Shown here: piece after piece, positions 1 to 10,162 of the stretch
Position numbering within the stretch: position 1 is the stretch's first letter
Layout: each line of letters begins with the position of its first letter
From: Watersipora subatra
Lineage: Eukaryota; Bryozoa; Gymnolaemata; Cheilostomatida; Watersiporidae
Reading direction: 5' to 3'
NCBI RefSeq assembly: GCF_963576615.1
Contig: NC_088711.1
Location: 11,712,869 to 11,776,868, forward strand
Length of the DNA stretch: 64,000 bases
Program-made: the position numbers and the translations under genes
Notes under the pieces: generated by a model
Told to the model about the DNA's origin: nothing
Seen by the model: the letters and a program-made list of their open reading frames with translations, nothing else
Databases searched by the model: none

Positions 1-459
1 TCGTCATTGTAATGCTGTCACTTTCAGCACTGATATCTTATAACTTACCGTAAAAATCGTAAAACTTTTTAACCTTAGCTCGAAGGAGTACATATCATTG
101 TTTGATAATCTTGATGAGCCTGTTGGTCACCTGTGATAATCGAAAAGTGCTGCAAAAATTATTTTCGAAGTATTGGGTCACGGGATCAGATCACGACTTG
201 ACGATTGAATAATGTCGAAACAAAACTGTAAAGTAGTGAGCATCTATATTTGATACAGGGTATTCGGTAAAACCCGAAGCGTTTGTCATGAACTAGTGCT
301 ACGATAAGTTTTATATTGAGCTTTTTATTGGCTTTTCAATTCATGCGAGAACATCACGTGACCAGACGATAACCAAACTGTAATGACTACGTCAGAGAAA
401 TAAACAGCTTTTAAGAGCTTGTAATCACATTTCCACGTATTTGGCATCTACAACACAGC

Positions 460-622
460 AGAGTGAGACATGGTGAATCTTTTGATACCAAATAACTGTA
501 ATGTGAATTTTGTTGCAAGTTAGCCTTCAAGCTACAAAGAAGGGTCCACCTCAATACTATTGAGGCATTTAAAACGAGGGCATCCTGAGGAACTTAAAAG
601 CGCGTCTAAGAACCTTCAATCC
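460..622 (+). pseudogene. Relic of a BED-type zinc finger (hAT/ZBED transposase type)
   Basis: One frame reads GSTSILLRHLKRGHPEEL at about 547-600. This matches the second half of a BED finger, where a G-x-T-S-x-L helix is followed by H-x(3-5)-H-P. The first half with the Cys pair is not intact: one Cys is seen and a stop lies just upstream. BED fingers occur in hAT transposases and in host ZBED genes derived from them. No DDE or dimerisation region was found nearby. I read it as a decayed transposase fragment; chance similarity over 18 residues is possible. Confidence 0.35.
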
Positions 623-1220
623 AGCAAATTTATTTTATTTTTAGTTTCTTTCACTAATACCAGAAGTTTTAGGGAAGTGAGGGATTTTTGCTTTCTACTA
701 TGCTGAGTTATCTATTTCTATATTTGTAAAGTATTTCTTAACTAATCTCTCGTGGATTATAATAGCAGTTGAAAATAAAATCTGTAATAAAAACACTAGC
801 CAAATCATGCCATTAATCTATCACCCATTGAATAGTATTGATCCACCAATTTCTAGCCGTAAATATAGATTGCATCTATAAACCAAGCCACAAAATATAA
901 TGATTGGTGTGATAATGGTTTCCTTTATCTTAGTTTATTGATGTCACAACATTAGGCTGTAATAGAATTATCTCTCAACCTTAAATGAATAAAAAATCGC
1001 GCTTGCTGACCCGGTCCGACCCGATCTTGGCCCTCATTGCTGACCCTGAGTCTGGTCCGACCCTGCATTCCTTAGTCTCGTTCTAGCTCTAGCTAAGAAA
1101 GCCATTGATTGCATTTCCCTGATCAGATCAAAACTTCACAGGCTCATCATATTTAGTCATGTTTAGTTCAACATGATACTAGTCTTTTACCTAGCCAGGG
1201 TCTGGCTCTTCGGGTGGGTG

Positions 1221-1330
1221 GGCTATTTGCCCCCCTCTCCTTTCCCCCTTCTCTCTTTTCCCCTTCTCACTTCTTCTTTGGAGAAGGGGAAAAGAGAGAA
1301 TGGGGATAAGAGAGGGTGGCAAATAAAGCC
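1221..1330. repeat. Imperfect inverted repeat, about 48-bp arms
   Basis: Left arm 1221-1268 is pyrimidine-rich and pairs with right arm 1281-1330 across a 12-base loop, with a perfect inner run of 20 bp and scattered mismatches outside. CAGGG lies left of it (about 1196) and CCCTG right of it, which could be hAT-like ends, but no matching target duplication is seen. Confidence 0.7.
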
Positions 1331-1734
1331 CTGATGGCTCATGACTTGTGTGCAACAATTCATAGCTTTTTTAGTTTTAATCTATGGTGGTTATCAGATA
1401 TTACCATAGAATTGCTTTAGTTTACTGGATTATGTATACAAGAAGGTTTTTATGTGAAAATAAATGTGTTTTTGTCACCTTCTTATTAGCTCCATTGTTC
1501 ACAACAGTGCAGTCAAGCGTGAGGTACAATACAATGACGTTACGTCATGCTATTTAAGTCTGACAGGCTTTTTCCCTATTGGCCAATCTAGGTTTATATA
1601 TCTATGGTTTATACAGAATCAATTTTAGGATAGAGCTTGCACAAGAATGACAGCAAAACGATGCTTACAAACAGTTAAAATGAATAAAACTCAAACGATA
1701 CTGATGGGAGGAGAACTAATAGCTAGATAAAGTA

Positions 1735-2520
1735 TGATTTGTTACAATGAAAAATAAATTGATACTGATACAGTTAAAATGAACTGATATTTTAAAACAA
1801 AATAAAAATCACGAGTATGTTGAATTAACAATAACAAAGTGTACATAGAAGTGTGTGTATAAAAAAAGGTTACTGATGTTGCAGAAGCTATCCATCAAAA
1901 TTTAAGGAATATGACAATACTGGTACCTCTCGATAGTCGATACTAGCAAAAACGTAAAAATGAGATATTGAAATTAAATACATCAGTGAAGCGCACGAGG
2001 ATACTTTATCTGACAGAACCGAGAGAGAACGTAGAGGCAATTTCTACTCGAGAATGTCTATGTAAACAATTTTTAGTTTTACAATTTCTAGTGATTGCCC
2101 TTTGCAATAACCAACAATTGAAGATTAGAATAGAATCATTGCAATTTCAAATGTTCCGTTACAATGCAACTGTAACGGGACATTTGAAATTGCAATGGCA
2201 CAACTGACAATTACAAATGAAGAAAAAATAATGGAATTTAAAATGATTAAAAAAATTCAAAAAAACCAACGCAAAAGATGATATTAATTCATAATAAATC
2301 GTACATATTTAGATTTAATCGCGAGGATACTGTAGATGAGCTAAATAAGATAAGAATGGATTAGCCTTGTGGTTAGGTGCGTGTGTTTGCGTACTTGCAA
2401 TTGCAATCGTCGCGAGTTCGTTGGGGATCCATTACGTTGGGGATTTATCATTGCTAGATTTTAATCGCTAGACACAGAGATGACGGGGGAAACAAAGACA
2501 AACATTGAGATTTATATAGA
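1735..2520 (-). mobile_element. Helitron-like element, minus strand, 3' end not defined
   Basis: Read on the minus strand from 2520 it starts TCTATATAAATCTCAATG after an A, a Helitron-type 5' end. A tRNA-like module lies at about 2358-2430 on the plus strand, antisense to the element. About 350 bp (1735-2090) are repeated at 3310-3620 in the next minus-strand element, so both belong to related families. No clear hairpin plus CTRR end was found on the left, so this copy is probably truncated or diverged there. Confidence 0.5.
2137..2197. repeat. Near-perfect hairpin, 27-bp arms, 7-base loop
   Basis: Arms 2137-2163 and 2171-2197 are reverse complements with one mismatch (26 of 27), loop ATGCAAC. 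It lies inside the minus-strand Helitron-like element. It is shorter and more perfect than a typical animal pre-miRNA, so a snap-back repeat is more likely. Confidence 0.8.
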
Positions 2521-2570
2521 TATAAGGTTTTTTGATCAAGTAACTTTGTACGTTGTCTGTTACATATACA

Positions 2571-2956
2571 TCTATATTTTTTTTAAGTTGGTCGTATGTG
2601 TGTCGTTCCAGCTATAGCTATTAAAATCTTGGAATAAAGAATCCATATCGCAAAAGATTTGATCTCAGACCCTCTGGTTCACCAGTCTGACGCCTTTCCA
2701 ATTCAGCCAGACAAGTTTGATGAATTCTTTAGGTGATATATGTCGATAAATGGGAGCAGACACGCTATCGCTTTCGGTAATGACGTAAAGTTATGGCGTA
2801 ACGTCATAAAAAGCGTAGCTCTTATTAGTAAGCTTACTCAAATTATTAATCGGCAATGTGCCACGCTAATAGCAAGTGGCAGGCAACTCTCATTACCTCT
2901 TCCATTGTTTATAAGCTGATTTTTAATACCCGGGCAACGCCGAGTAGCACAGCTAG
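2571..2956 (+). mobile_element. Helitron-like element, family A copy 1 (386 bp)
   Basis: It starts TCTATAT after an A and ends CTAG before a T, the Helitron A|T insertion pattern. A GC hairpin ACCCGGGCAACGCCGAGT sits at 2928-2945, eleven bases before the end. About 85 bp from the start is a tRNA-like module in antisense (2655-2722), with box A-like TGGCTGAATTGG and box B-like GGTCTGAGATC. Copies at 43746-44118 and 47797-48183 align over their whole length. It has no coding capacity, so it is non-autonomous. Confidence 0.75.
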
Positions 2957-2974
2957 TTTTTATATTTAGATGAA

Positions 2975-3932
2975 CTAGCTGAACTACCTGGCGTAGCCTG
3001 GATAATAAAAAAGTCTTTGGACAGAAAATTGATTTGTTTTTAATATATAACAACATTTGCCATTTTAACTTTCAAACTGCATATCATGAGAAAAGTGTTT
3101 TGTGTAATTGAAATAAATTAAGAGAGACAATGAAAACAACTGTAAAGGTTTTTAAACTTTGTCAAACAACTGTAACTTTCAAACTTCATATCATGAGGAA
3201 AATGTTTTGTGCAGATCAAATAAATTTAACAAACAAATAAAACAACTATATAGGGTTTAAGTGTAAATGTGAAATAATTAGCAAGTAATAGCTAAATTAA
3301 GTCGGTTTTGTTACGATTACAATGAAAAATAATTCAGTAATGATACCATTAATACGAACTGAAAAAACAAAACAACAATCCTGAATATGTTGAATTAATA
3401 ATAACCATTCTTGCATAGAAGTGTGTGTATAAAAAGGTTACTGTTCTATCAAAAGCTATCCATCAAAACTTTGAATATGACGATACTGGTACTTCTCGAC
3501 ACTGGTACAAATGTAAACATGATATATCGTACTGTCTTAGTCTGACTGAACGGAGAGAGAATGACGAGGCTCTTCCTACGGAGATAATACAATTGTTCAC
3601 GTGAAAAAAATTGGCCTTAAGCCAATTGAATTAGCAATTGAACCTTATAAAAAACCGAAAATATAAGCTCAAGAAAACACGAAAAAGCATCGTCTTTCAT
3701 AGAGTTAATAGAATTCAGAGATTCAAATAATACGTCATTTAGCGAGTGCATACGCTATACGGTATATGATAGCGCCTTTGATTAGTACTCCTTGTACTCC
3801 TGGGTTAGCTCGCCTATTTGCAGAACTGCTGGTTCTGAGTTCAATTCCAGTGTGAAGAGGATTTTTCATTTGTAGATTTTAATCACTATAAAAGGACGCA
3901 CAGACTAATGACACACAGACACTTTATATGTA
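2975..3932 (-). mobile_element. Helitron-like element, minus strand (about 958 bp)
   Basis: The minus-strand 3' end is CTAG followed by T at 2975-2974, preceded by a diverged form of the GC hairpin seen at 24360. The 5' end is near 3932 (TACATATAAAG in place of TCTATATAAA). A tRNA-like module at 3800-3860 on the plus strand, with GGTTAGCTCGCC and GAGTTCAATTCC, is antisense to the element. Its body (3061-3300) is the reverse complement of 24165-24300. Its 3' end faces that of family A copy 1, 18 bp away, so the two meet tail to tail. Confidence 0.6.
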
Positions 3933-5564
3933 TTAAAATATTAGCTCAACTCTTCAAAGTCGGAATTCTTTTTTTTTTAAATGTCAAAAGTTGACATGAG
4001 AAGTCTTTGTTGCATCTTCCAACTGAAAATTGCATCGTATTCAACACAAAATGTCCTTTTTGATGATATATGAAATAGCTAGCTTTACTAAATTCTTCTA
4101 TTCCATAAAAATAGACAAATGGTTTAGAGAAATTATTTCTAAGTTGCCCGTAAAATGCAGGAGATTACTGTCTATAAGAACAAAAAATATTGTGACACAT
4201 GTTTTATGACCTCTCATATTAGCCATGTCCATCACAGTGAGCACTGAAACCTTGTTATCATAGTAGCTTTATTGTTTTGCACTACAGAGGACATGTTTCC
4301 ATCAAGAACCCCAAGGAGTTATGAGCAGGATCGTAGAAGTTGTGTGATCAATGTTTTTGTATTCTTTGAAGCTTAGAACAAGGAGTTCTTTGAAAGTTTG
4401 TACAATATAAAAAAATTGACTTGGGCTATTTATAAGACTTAATACTTATTGAGAAACTTCCGAAACAAATGTTTGTAAAAGATGATCGTTAGATAGAGGT
4501 AACTAGCAGTTAAGATCGGTAGATCAAAAACTTTGCTAAAACGCTTTGATTGGTCGAAGCAGAATTAAAAAACTCCTGGAGATAAAACAAAAATACTTTG
4601 TGCTGTGGAAATCGTTTCGTAGCAATAAGAAAAGTTAAACCGGATACTTGGCTCCAGCAATTTAGCCTTCGTTTTTTATTACTGCCTTTGGAAAAGCCAC
4701 TAAATTTGGCGATATAGGATTACAGAATTATGTGGAGAACTAAGAGAAAACAGATTTTATCAACTTTAATTATAAACATCAGCGAATCTGCAAAATTAAT
4801 TCACTATACAACTAAATTGAACTTTCATTAACATGTTTTTTCATTAACACTTTCATTATAGCATATTTAGTTGTTTCTAGTAATGTTCACCGGTTTCTTA
4901 TGGAAGACTCCTAATAGCACAGAAGGTGAAACTGTGTAGCTGAAGTGGCTAACAATAGCTAAATGACTATTGTGTAGCAACACGCGGGTGTGCCAGTGTC
5001 GAAGCGCTACGCTAAGCCGACAAGCAGGTCATTTTTCCATAGAGCGCTATGGTAGAGTGATGATTGTGCGACGCCAAATATTTCTGCATATGAAGCAACC
5101 AGAAAGCAAGACCTAAGCAAAAGCACGATGCCGCCGGTCACTAAAGCTCAGCATTGGCGCATCACACGGGTGTTTTGCTTCCAAACAGCGAGACTGAATC
5201 ACGACAGCAGGAGAGCGAAAGCTTCATATGAGGGTGTGTCGCAGTGTCGCTACGATATCGCTGCATAGAAACTTAGTAAATGTAATTACAGTTAGTAAAT
5301 TAGTACAATAATTTACAATTAGTAAATGTAACCAAACTATACTTGCCTGCTATGCAAGATAGTACTAGTTATTGAACCGCTCATAAATGTACAAACTATG
5401 TGAACGTAGAAAAGAAGTTGCCTGCTCATAGCAAGCAATTCTGACAATGCAAAGAGATGAAAGGGTGGAGAAGAACGTAGCTAGATGGAGGATTTGTAGC
5501 TCTATTAATAGAGGTTGCCTGGCAACCGGCAAGTAACAAAATAAACAACAAAGAACTGTTACAG
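3933..5564. other. Non-coding stretch
   Basis: No exon with homology or good splice sites was recognised. The part 4980-5270 is richer in GC than its surroundings and holds short CG-containing repeats such as CAGTGTCGAAGCGCTACG, but no clear element ends. Confidence 0.5.
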
Positions 5565-6404
5565 TACGGCCACGCGTAACTATGTCCTGTAACACGTATG
5601 TCCTATGTTGAATTGCGCTGGTACTTTTATTGTGTGTCGTTATACCTGTACGGTACAGCCCCACGTCACGAATTATTCATTCATTCTGACCGAAATCACG
5701 AAATGAACAGAATTTTCTGAGCTGTGCATGCGCATCGAATTCGTCGACGAAACGCTTTTAATTAGCTAAACAATTTTTTTAGCGAGCACGATTCTAGCAG
5801 CTGTTGCAGTTAGTATATTCCGAATCACGTATAAAAACACACAATAAAAGTACCAGAGCAATTCAACATAGTACATACGAAGCAGCTGCCTAAATTGCAT
5901 TATTGTTGGTTAGCGCGCACAATTCTAGCAGCTTTGGCAATTTATTTAGTTCGAAGCAAATAACGCGACACGCGAAAAACATTCTGACAATTCGCCATAG
6001 TAAATACGATGCATTTAACTTGATTGCGCTAAAGATGGCAACTCTTTCTACTACAGGATTTTTGTTGTTAAAAGAAATTATTAAAAGAACAATTTGTAAC
6101 CACGCTGTCCGAACAATAAAGAACTAACAATATAGCACAATTAAGACAGCTGCATCGTATGTACTACGTTGAATTGCACTGATACTTTTATTGTGTGTTG
6201 TTATGTGTCTTGGACTATACTAACTGCAAAAGCTGCTAGAATCGTGCTCGCTAAAATGAAAAATTGTTTTGTCAATTAAAAGCATTTCGTCGACGAATTC
6301 GGTGTGCATGCACAGCTCAGATAACTCTGACATTTGGCCGAATAAATCAGTGAATTTCGTGAATTCTGTCAGATTAATGAATAATTCGTTACATGTGGCC
6401 GTAC
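5565..6404. mobile_element. Fold-back DNA element with long inverted arms (about 840 bp)
   Basis: The outer ends are GTACGGCCACGCGTAAC on the left and its near reverse complement GTTACATGTGGCCGTAC on the right. Inside, about 245 bp of the left half (5645-5890) reappear inverted at 6145-6404, including GAATTCGTCGACGAAA and the block around TTCTAGCAGCT. A third, diverged direct copy of the inner arm lies at 5910-6020. The short open frames here fall in the repeat and encode nothing recognisable. No target duplication was found. Confidence 0.7.
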
Positions 6405-6804
6405 CTTTAGACTGAAATTGCTTGTCACTTCACTCAGTGATTTCAACAAAATTAGACCATGAATAGAGGTCAAATAATGTGGCTTCAGACATGCATGCTG
6501 TATGATGAATGGTAAAAGAAATATGATACCACCATAAAGTAGCAAAATAGATTTCTGGGAAATATCGGGACGACTATAGAAAGGGAGGTGAGATGTGAGA
6601 CTTTAGAGATTTCTTTTTTAAAATAACTCTCAAATAAATACTTCCGGTAAACTTCCGACAGTTTTACATCCGAACAAGCTTTAGAAAAGGCAGCCATATA
6701 TACCAAAGTAGATGCACATACCGTAAAAGTTTTATCCAAAAAACTGTCATATATTTTAAAAGATATTCTTGAAACCAACTTTAATTAAAAAACGATCCCA
6801 ACAA
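6405..6804. other. Non-coding stretch
   Basis: A 97-codon open frame runs on the minus strand at 6485-6778 but matches no family I know and has no supporting splice or start context. Nothing else was seen. Confidence 0.4.
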
Positions 6805-7019
6805 TCTTTACTATAATAAGAGCCGTGACCGTTTGTCTGAAGCCATGCAAAGAGCATTAGAAAAAAGATTGCCTTGCACAGGAATCAAACCCTGGGCACC
6901 AGATTCAAAGACAAGTACTCTACCACTACACCACTCAGTCACCATACCACTCTACGGCGTAATCATACTGATTACTCATGACAATCTCTCACAGTGCTCG
7001 GCCTGGGCAAGCGAAGTAG
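6805..7019 (+). mobile_element. Helitron-like element, TCTTTACT family copy 1 (215 bp)
   Basis: It starts TCTTTACTATAATAAGAGC after an A. An antisense tRNA-like module at 6870-6942 shows GTGGTGTAGTGGTAGAG (box A) and GGTTTGATTCC (box B) on the minus strand. The 3' part ATTACTCATGACAATCTCTC is shared with the copy at 21640-21879, where the end is CTAG|T; here it is diverged to GTAG|T. Confidence 0.6.
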
Positions 7020-7667
7020 TATTTATATATAGCAATAAGAAATTAGAATTTATTGCAGTAGTGGGCTTTAGATCAGCCCTAATCTATAAACAGAGAATCA
7101 GTAGCATGTAAAGTATAGCCTAAAATAAAAATAATCAATTCACCATAATTGGTGATAAAATTCATAAGGTCATAAAATTCCTTGTTGATCTTTTTAACAG
7201 TAAGGAAAATACTAGGACTAATTAAAGCCACGGAAACAACAAGCCGGTTGTTTTTCTACCTAGAGTTCAATGTCAAAGACTCTTAGACTAAGAGCTCACA
7301 CTTTTGTTTGAACTGTTTTCAGATTCATGTTAACTCCCCTCCTTTCCCATGACATGTGCTATAGAGATGTGGCTACCCGATACCCCAACTATGTGTCCAC
7401 AAACCTGCTTCACAGTAGTTAAAACAATTCATACAAATTGGAAAAAATGTTGGGCCGACTGAGGCAGTGAAGCCATCATGCAATCTTGACCTTTGTAATA
7501 CCATCTATCTTTGTAATATACCTACATGTATAACATTGCGCATGCGTAGCTGCCAACCATCAATCACAGAATCATTCAAACAAAGCTATTATGTTTCATA
7601 CCATGGAATTGCGTGTAACACACAGAGAATACATGCTAGCTGCATGGAATCAACTCTTTTACTCTAC
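7020..7667. other. Probable RRS1 intron or 3' flank
   Basis: It lies downstream of the last RRS1 exon found, on the minus strand. That exon ends in a good donor (GTAGAG), so more exons must follow, but none was recognised here or down to position 1. Confidence 0.4.
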
Positions 7668-9795
7668 CTGCGTTATCTGGTACTTCTATCATCCACTCCT
7701 TCGTCTCATCATTCGCCCGTTTGTAACCCCAAGCGGGACGGTATTCCTGCATAAAGCAAGGGTTACTACTACAGCTCTAGCCTAAGTCTATTGATCACAA
7801 ATTTGAAAACTGCACAAATGAGTAATCGTGTGCAGTTTTTCATATCTGCAACTCAAGGATGCATATGAAAAGTCTATTTGCAAATACAACCAAATATTTA
7901 CTCAAATTCAGATTTACTTTGAAGTGTTTAATGTTATAAATATGGTAGCAACAAACAGATGCTATAACATACAGTGGGTATTTATCCAAGCAACATAGGT
8001 TTAAAATATCAACAGTTACTAAAATTTAACATTTTTGAGAGCATAATTTCAAACAAATGGTAAATTTACAATTTATGAAACATTGCGGATGACAGAATGG
8101 TAGCATTTCTTGAATAATTCACCTAAAACTTAGCCAGGTTGCAAGCTAAGTGCATATCATGAAGTATCATGATACAACCTGCAGCCTCCAGACCTTTAAT
8201 ATTCCTAAAGAAAAAGCTACACATAAAAAAACCGAAAGAAAAATGTATTAGTAGATAATAGTAATTACTTGTTTGTCTGACACATGATGCGGAGCTAAGT
8301 TATGGCACAGAATAAAATACTATATTACCTTGTGTGTTTCGTCCCAAACCATGCGCTCTTTCTTCTTCTTTTGTATGCCTTTGAGTTTTGCATAAGCTTC
8401 CCATTTTGTCTCTTGTTTTGGTTTTGGTAACTGATACAGAATCACAGTGATTGTGAGTATATTTACAGTGAGTGTGTTTATATGATGAGCAGTATCTGAA
8501 CAATGTTGACTTACACTCTATAATATGACATATTGACTTACACCCTATTATATGACATGTTGACTTACACCCTATTATATGACATGCTGACTTACACCCT
8601 ATTATATGACATGTTGACTTACACCCTATTGTATGACATGTTGACTTACACCCTATTGTATGACATGTTGAGTTACACCATATGAAATGACATGTTGACT
8701 TTCACCCTATTATATGACATGTTTACTTACACCCTATTATATATATGACATGTTGACTTACGTCCCTTTACATGACATGTTAACTTACATCATATTAAAT
8801 GTCATATAAAACGATGTAAGTCGACATGTCATACTGCCTGAATATACTCAACCAGTGTAACAAGAGGCCTACCGGTTTTTCACGAGGAATCTCTATAACA
8901 GGAGAAGGAAGTGCTGCTACGATGGCATCCTCCACTCGCTCCGTTGGAAGCTGCATACAAAGGAAATTAATATCACAATATTATTCATGTTGTATAATAT
9001 TATTCATAGTGAATACTGTTAGTATAATTGACAAGGTGTCTGTTGCAAAAACATATAATGCTTGTTGACAAAAGGATTGATCCTTATGCCTTTAATCACT
9101 TGCAATTTGCGTTATCAAGCGTTATAAACACCTGGAAAATCATAGACAAACAAAAGCAATTCAACACAATTTAAAATACTCACCTCCCAAATTTTGTTGA
9201 GCAAGATTTGAACATTGTCTCTGTTTAGGTCACACAAATAGTTGCTCTTGGTCGTTTTTCTTAAAAACAAACGACAGTTGTTAAGAAATAGCGTTTGACA
9301 ATAATTGATTAAAATCGGCTAAACAGGACAGCAAACAATTGATTATATTATGATCGTTTAACTTTTTAATTTGAAGCAACAAATATTCTAACGATTGCAT
9401 TTTATGCCTCAGTAGTAACTACGATCATGGTTGGGGTGAAGTGAATCACAATACCTGAGACCTAACAGGTCTGCATGATGTTGCCCAATACTTTTAGAAA
9501 AACAACTAAAATGCTGAAATATTGAAATACAATATACATTTAATTAATCGTATATCGATAAAATGAAAAACAAAAAGCTGTAATACCAGCGTTAGCGCCA
9601 TCACGAGGTCAAGCAGCGGCATTTACAACAATATTACCGTAGACACTTTTCATCCACTAGATTTGTATCTATTGCCAATAAACTCCCAATGTCGAGGTCA
9701 ACGTCTAATGGTTTCGATACAGCAGTAGTTTTAAACTGCGCCTCATTTTCTAATACACTTTTCACTATTTGGCTCGTATTTATTTCAACATCCAT
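7668..9795 (-). CDS. RRS1: RRS1, ribosome biogenesis regulatory protein (3' exons not found)
   Basis: Nucleolar protein that works with RPF2 to bring 5S rRNA, RPL5 and RPL11 into pre-60S particles (family knowledge). Five minus-strand exons join in frame with GT-AG introns: 9638-9795, 9184-9259, 8873-8950, 8329-8430, 7668-7746, giving 164 codons. Matches to the human protein run in order: [12 protein letters not shown] in exon 1, [15 protein letters not shown] in exon 2, [15 protein letters not shown] and IPREKP in exon 3, [16 protein letters not shown] in exon 4, and [18 protein letters not shown] in exon 5. The ATG at 9795 opens [11 protein letters not shown] and lies directly upstream of the conserved part. 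The basic C-terminal half (about 150 residues in human) was not found. Exon 5 ends in phase 1 before a good donor, so the gene continues leftward, perhaps beyond the window. Human RRS1 is intronless; this one has several introns. Confidence 0.9.
8504..8833. repeat. 27-bp minisatellite in an RRS1 intron
   Basis: About 11-12 copies of a 27-bp unit, core TTGACTTACACCCTATTATA, run from 8504 to about 8812 with few changes and one 4-bp insertion. The array ends with one unit in inverted orientation (8813-8833, GATGTAAGTCGACATGTCAT). It fills most of the intron between RRS1 exons 3 and 4. Confidence 0.9.
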
Positions 9796-10162
9796 TGCTC
9801 GTGTCAATGCGTTTTACTACGGAAAAGGTGATAAATGGAATAACAAAAGGATAACCATGCCCTTGTTGGTTTGAGCGAGATACGTTTAAGTTCTCGGGAC
9901 AAGTATGCTAGAAAACCATATGGACAGTAATTGTTTTAGCAATTAGGAAAATACGATGGGCAACCTTTACCACGGTTTAAGAGCGAGCCAACATATGCCG
10001 ACTTTGAGAATAAAGCAGCCTTCTCATTACAGCCTTAGCTCCTTCATCTATGAAAACTAAGAGGGATTTTTTATACAACCAAAACGGCATTTAAAGATCT
10101 AAATACACTCAATATATCTCCGGTGCAACTCAACTTGACAATATCAAAAATAGTATGTAAAA
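9796..10162. promoter_or_regulatory. Divergent promoter of RRS1 and NDUFS6
   Basis: Only 367 bp separate the RRS1 start codon (minus) from the NDUFS6 start codon (plus). Both transcription starts must lie here unless upstream non-coding exons exist. No clear TATA box or CpG-dense core is seen. A shared bidirectional promoter is inferred from spacing alone. Confidence 0.6.

Noticed and set aside
2137-2197. microRNA precursor
   Set aside because: Stem too perfect and too short, within a mobile element; no evidence of a mature arm.
2838-3056. 72-codon minus-strand gene
   Set aside because: It translates the repeated ends of two Helitron-like elements; the same peptide would come from other copies.
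4980-5270. hAT element beginning CAGTGTCGAAGCGC
   Set aside because: The left start looks right, but no inverted right end or 8-bp duplication was found.
6485-6778. 97-codon minus-strand frame as an RRS1 3' exon
   Set aside because: Lys content and order do not match the RRS1 C-terminal half and no acceptor is placed correctly.
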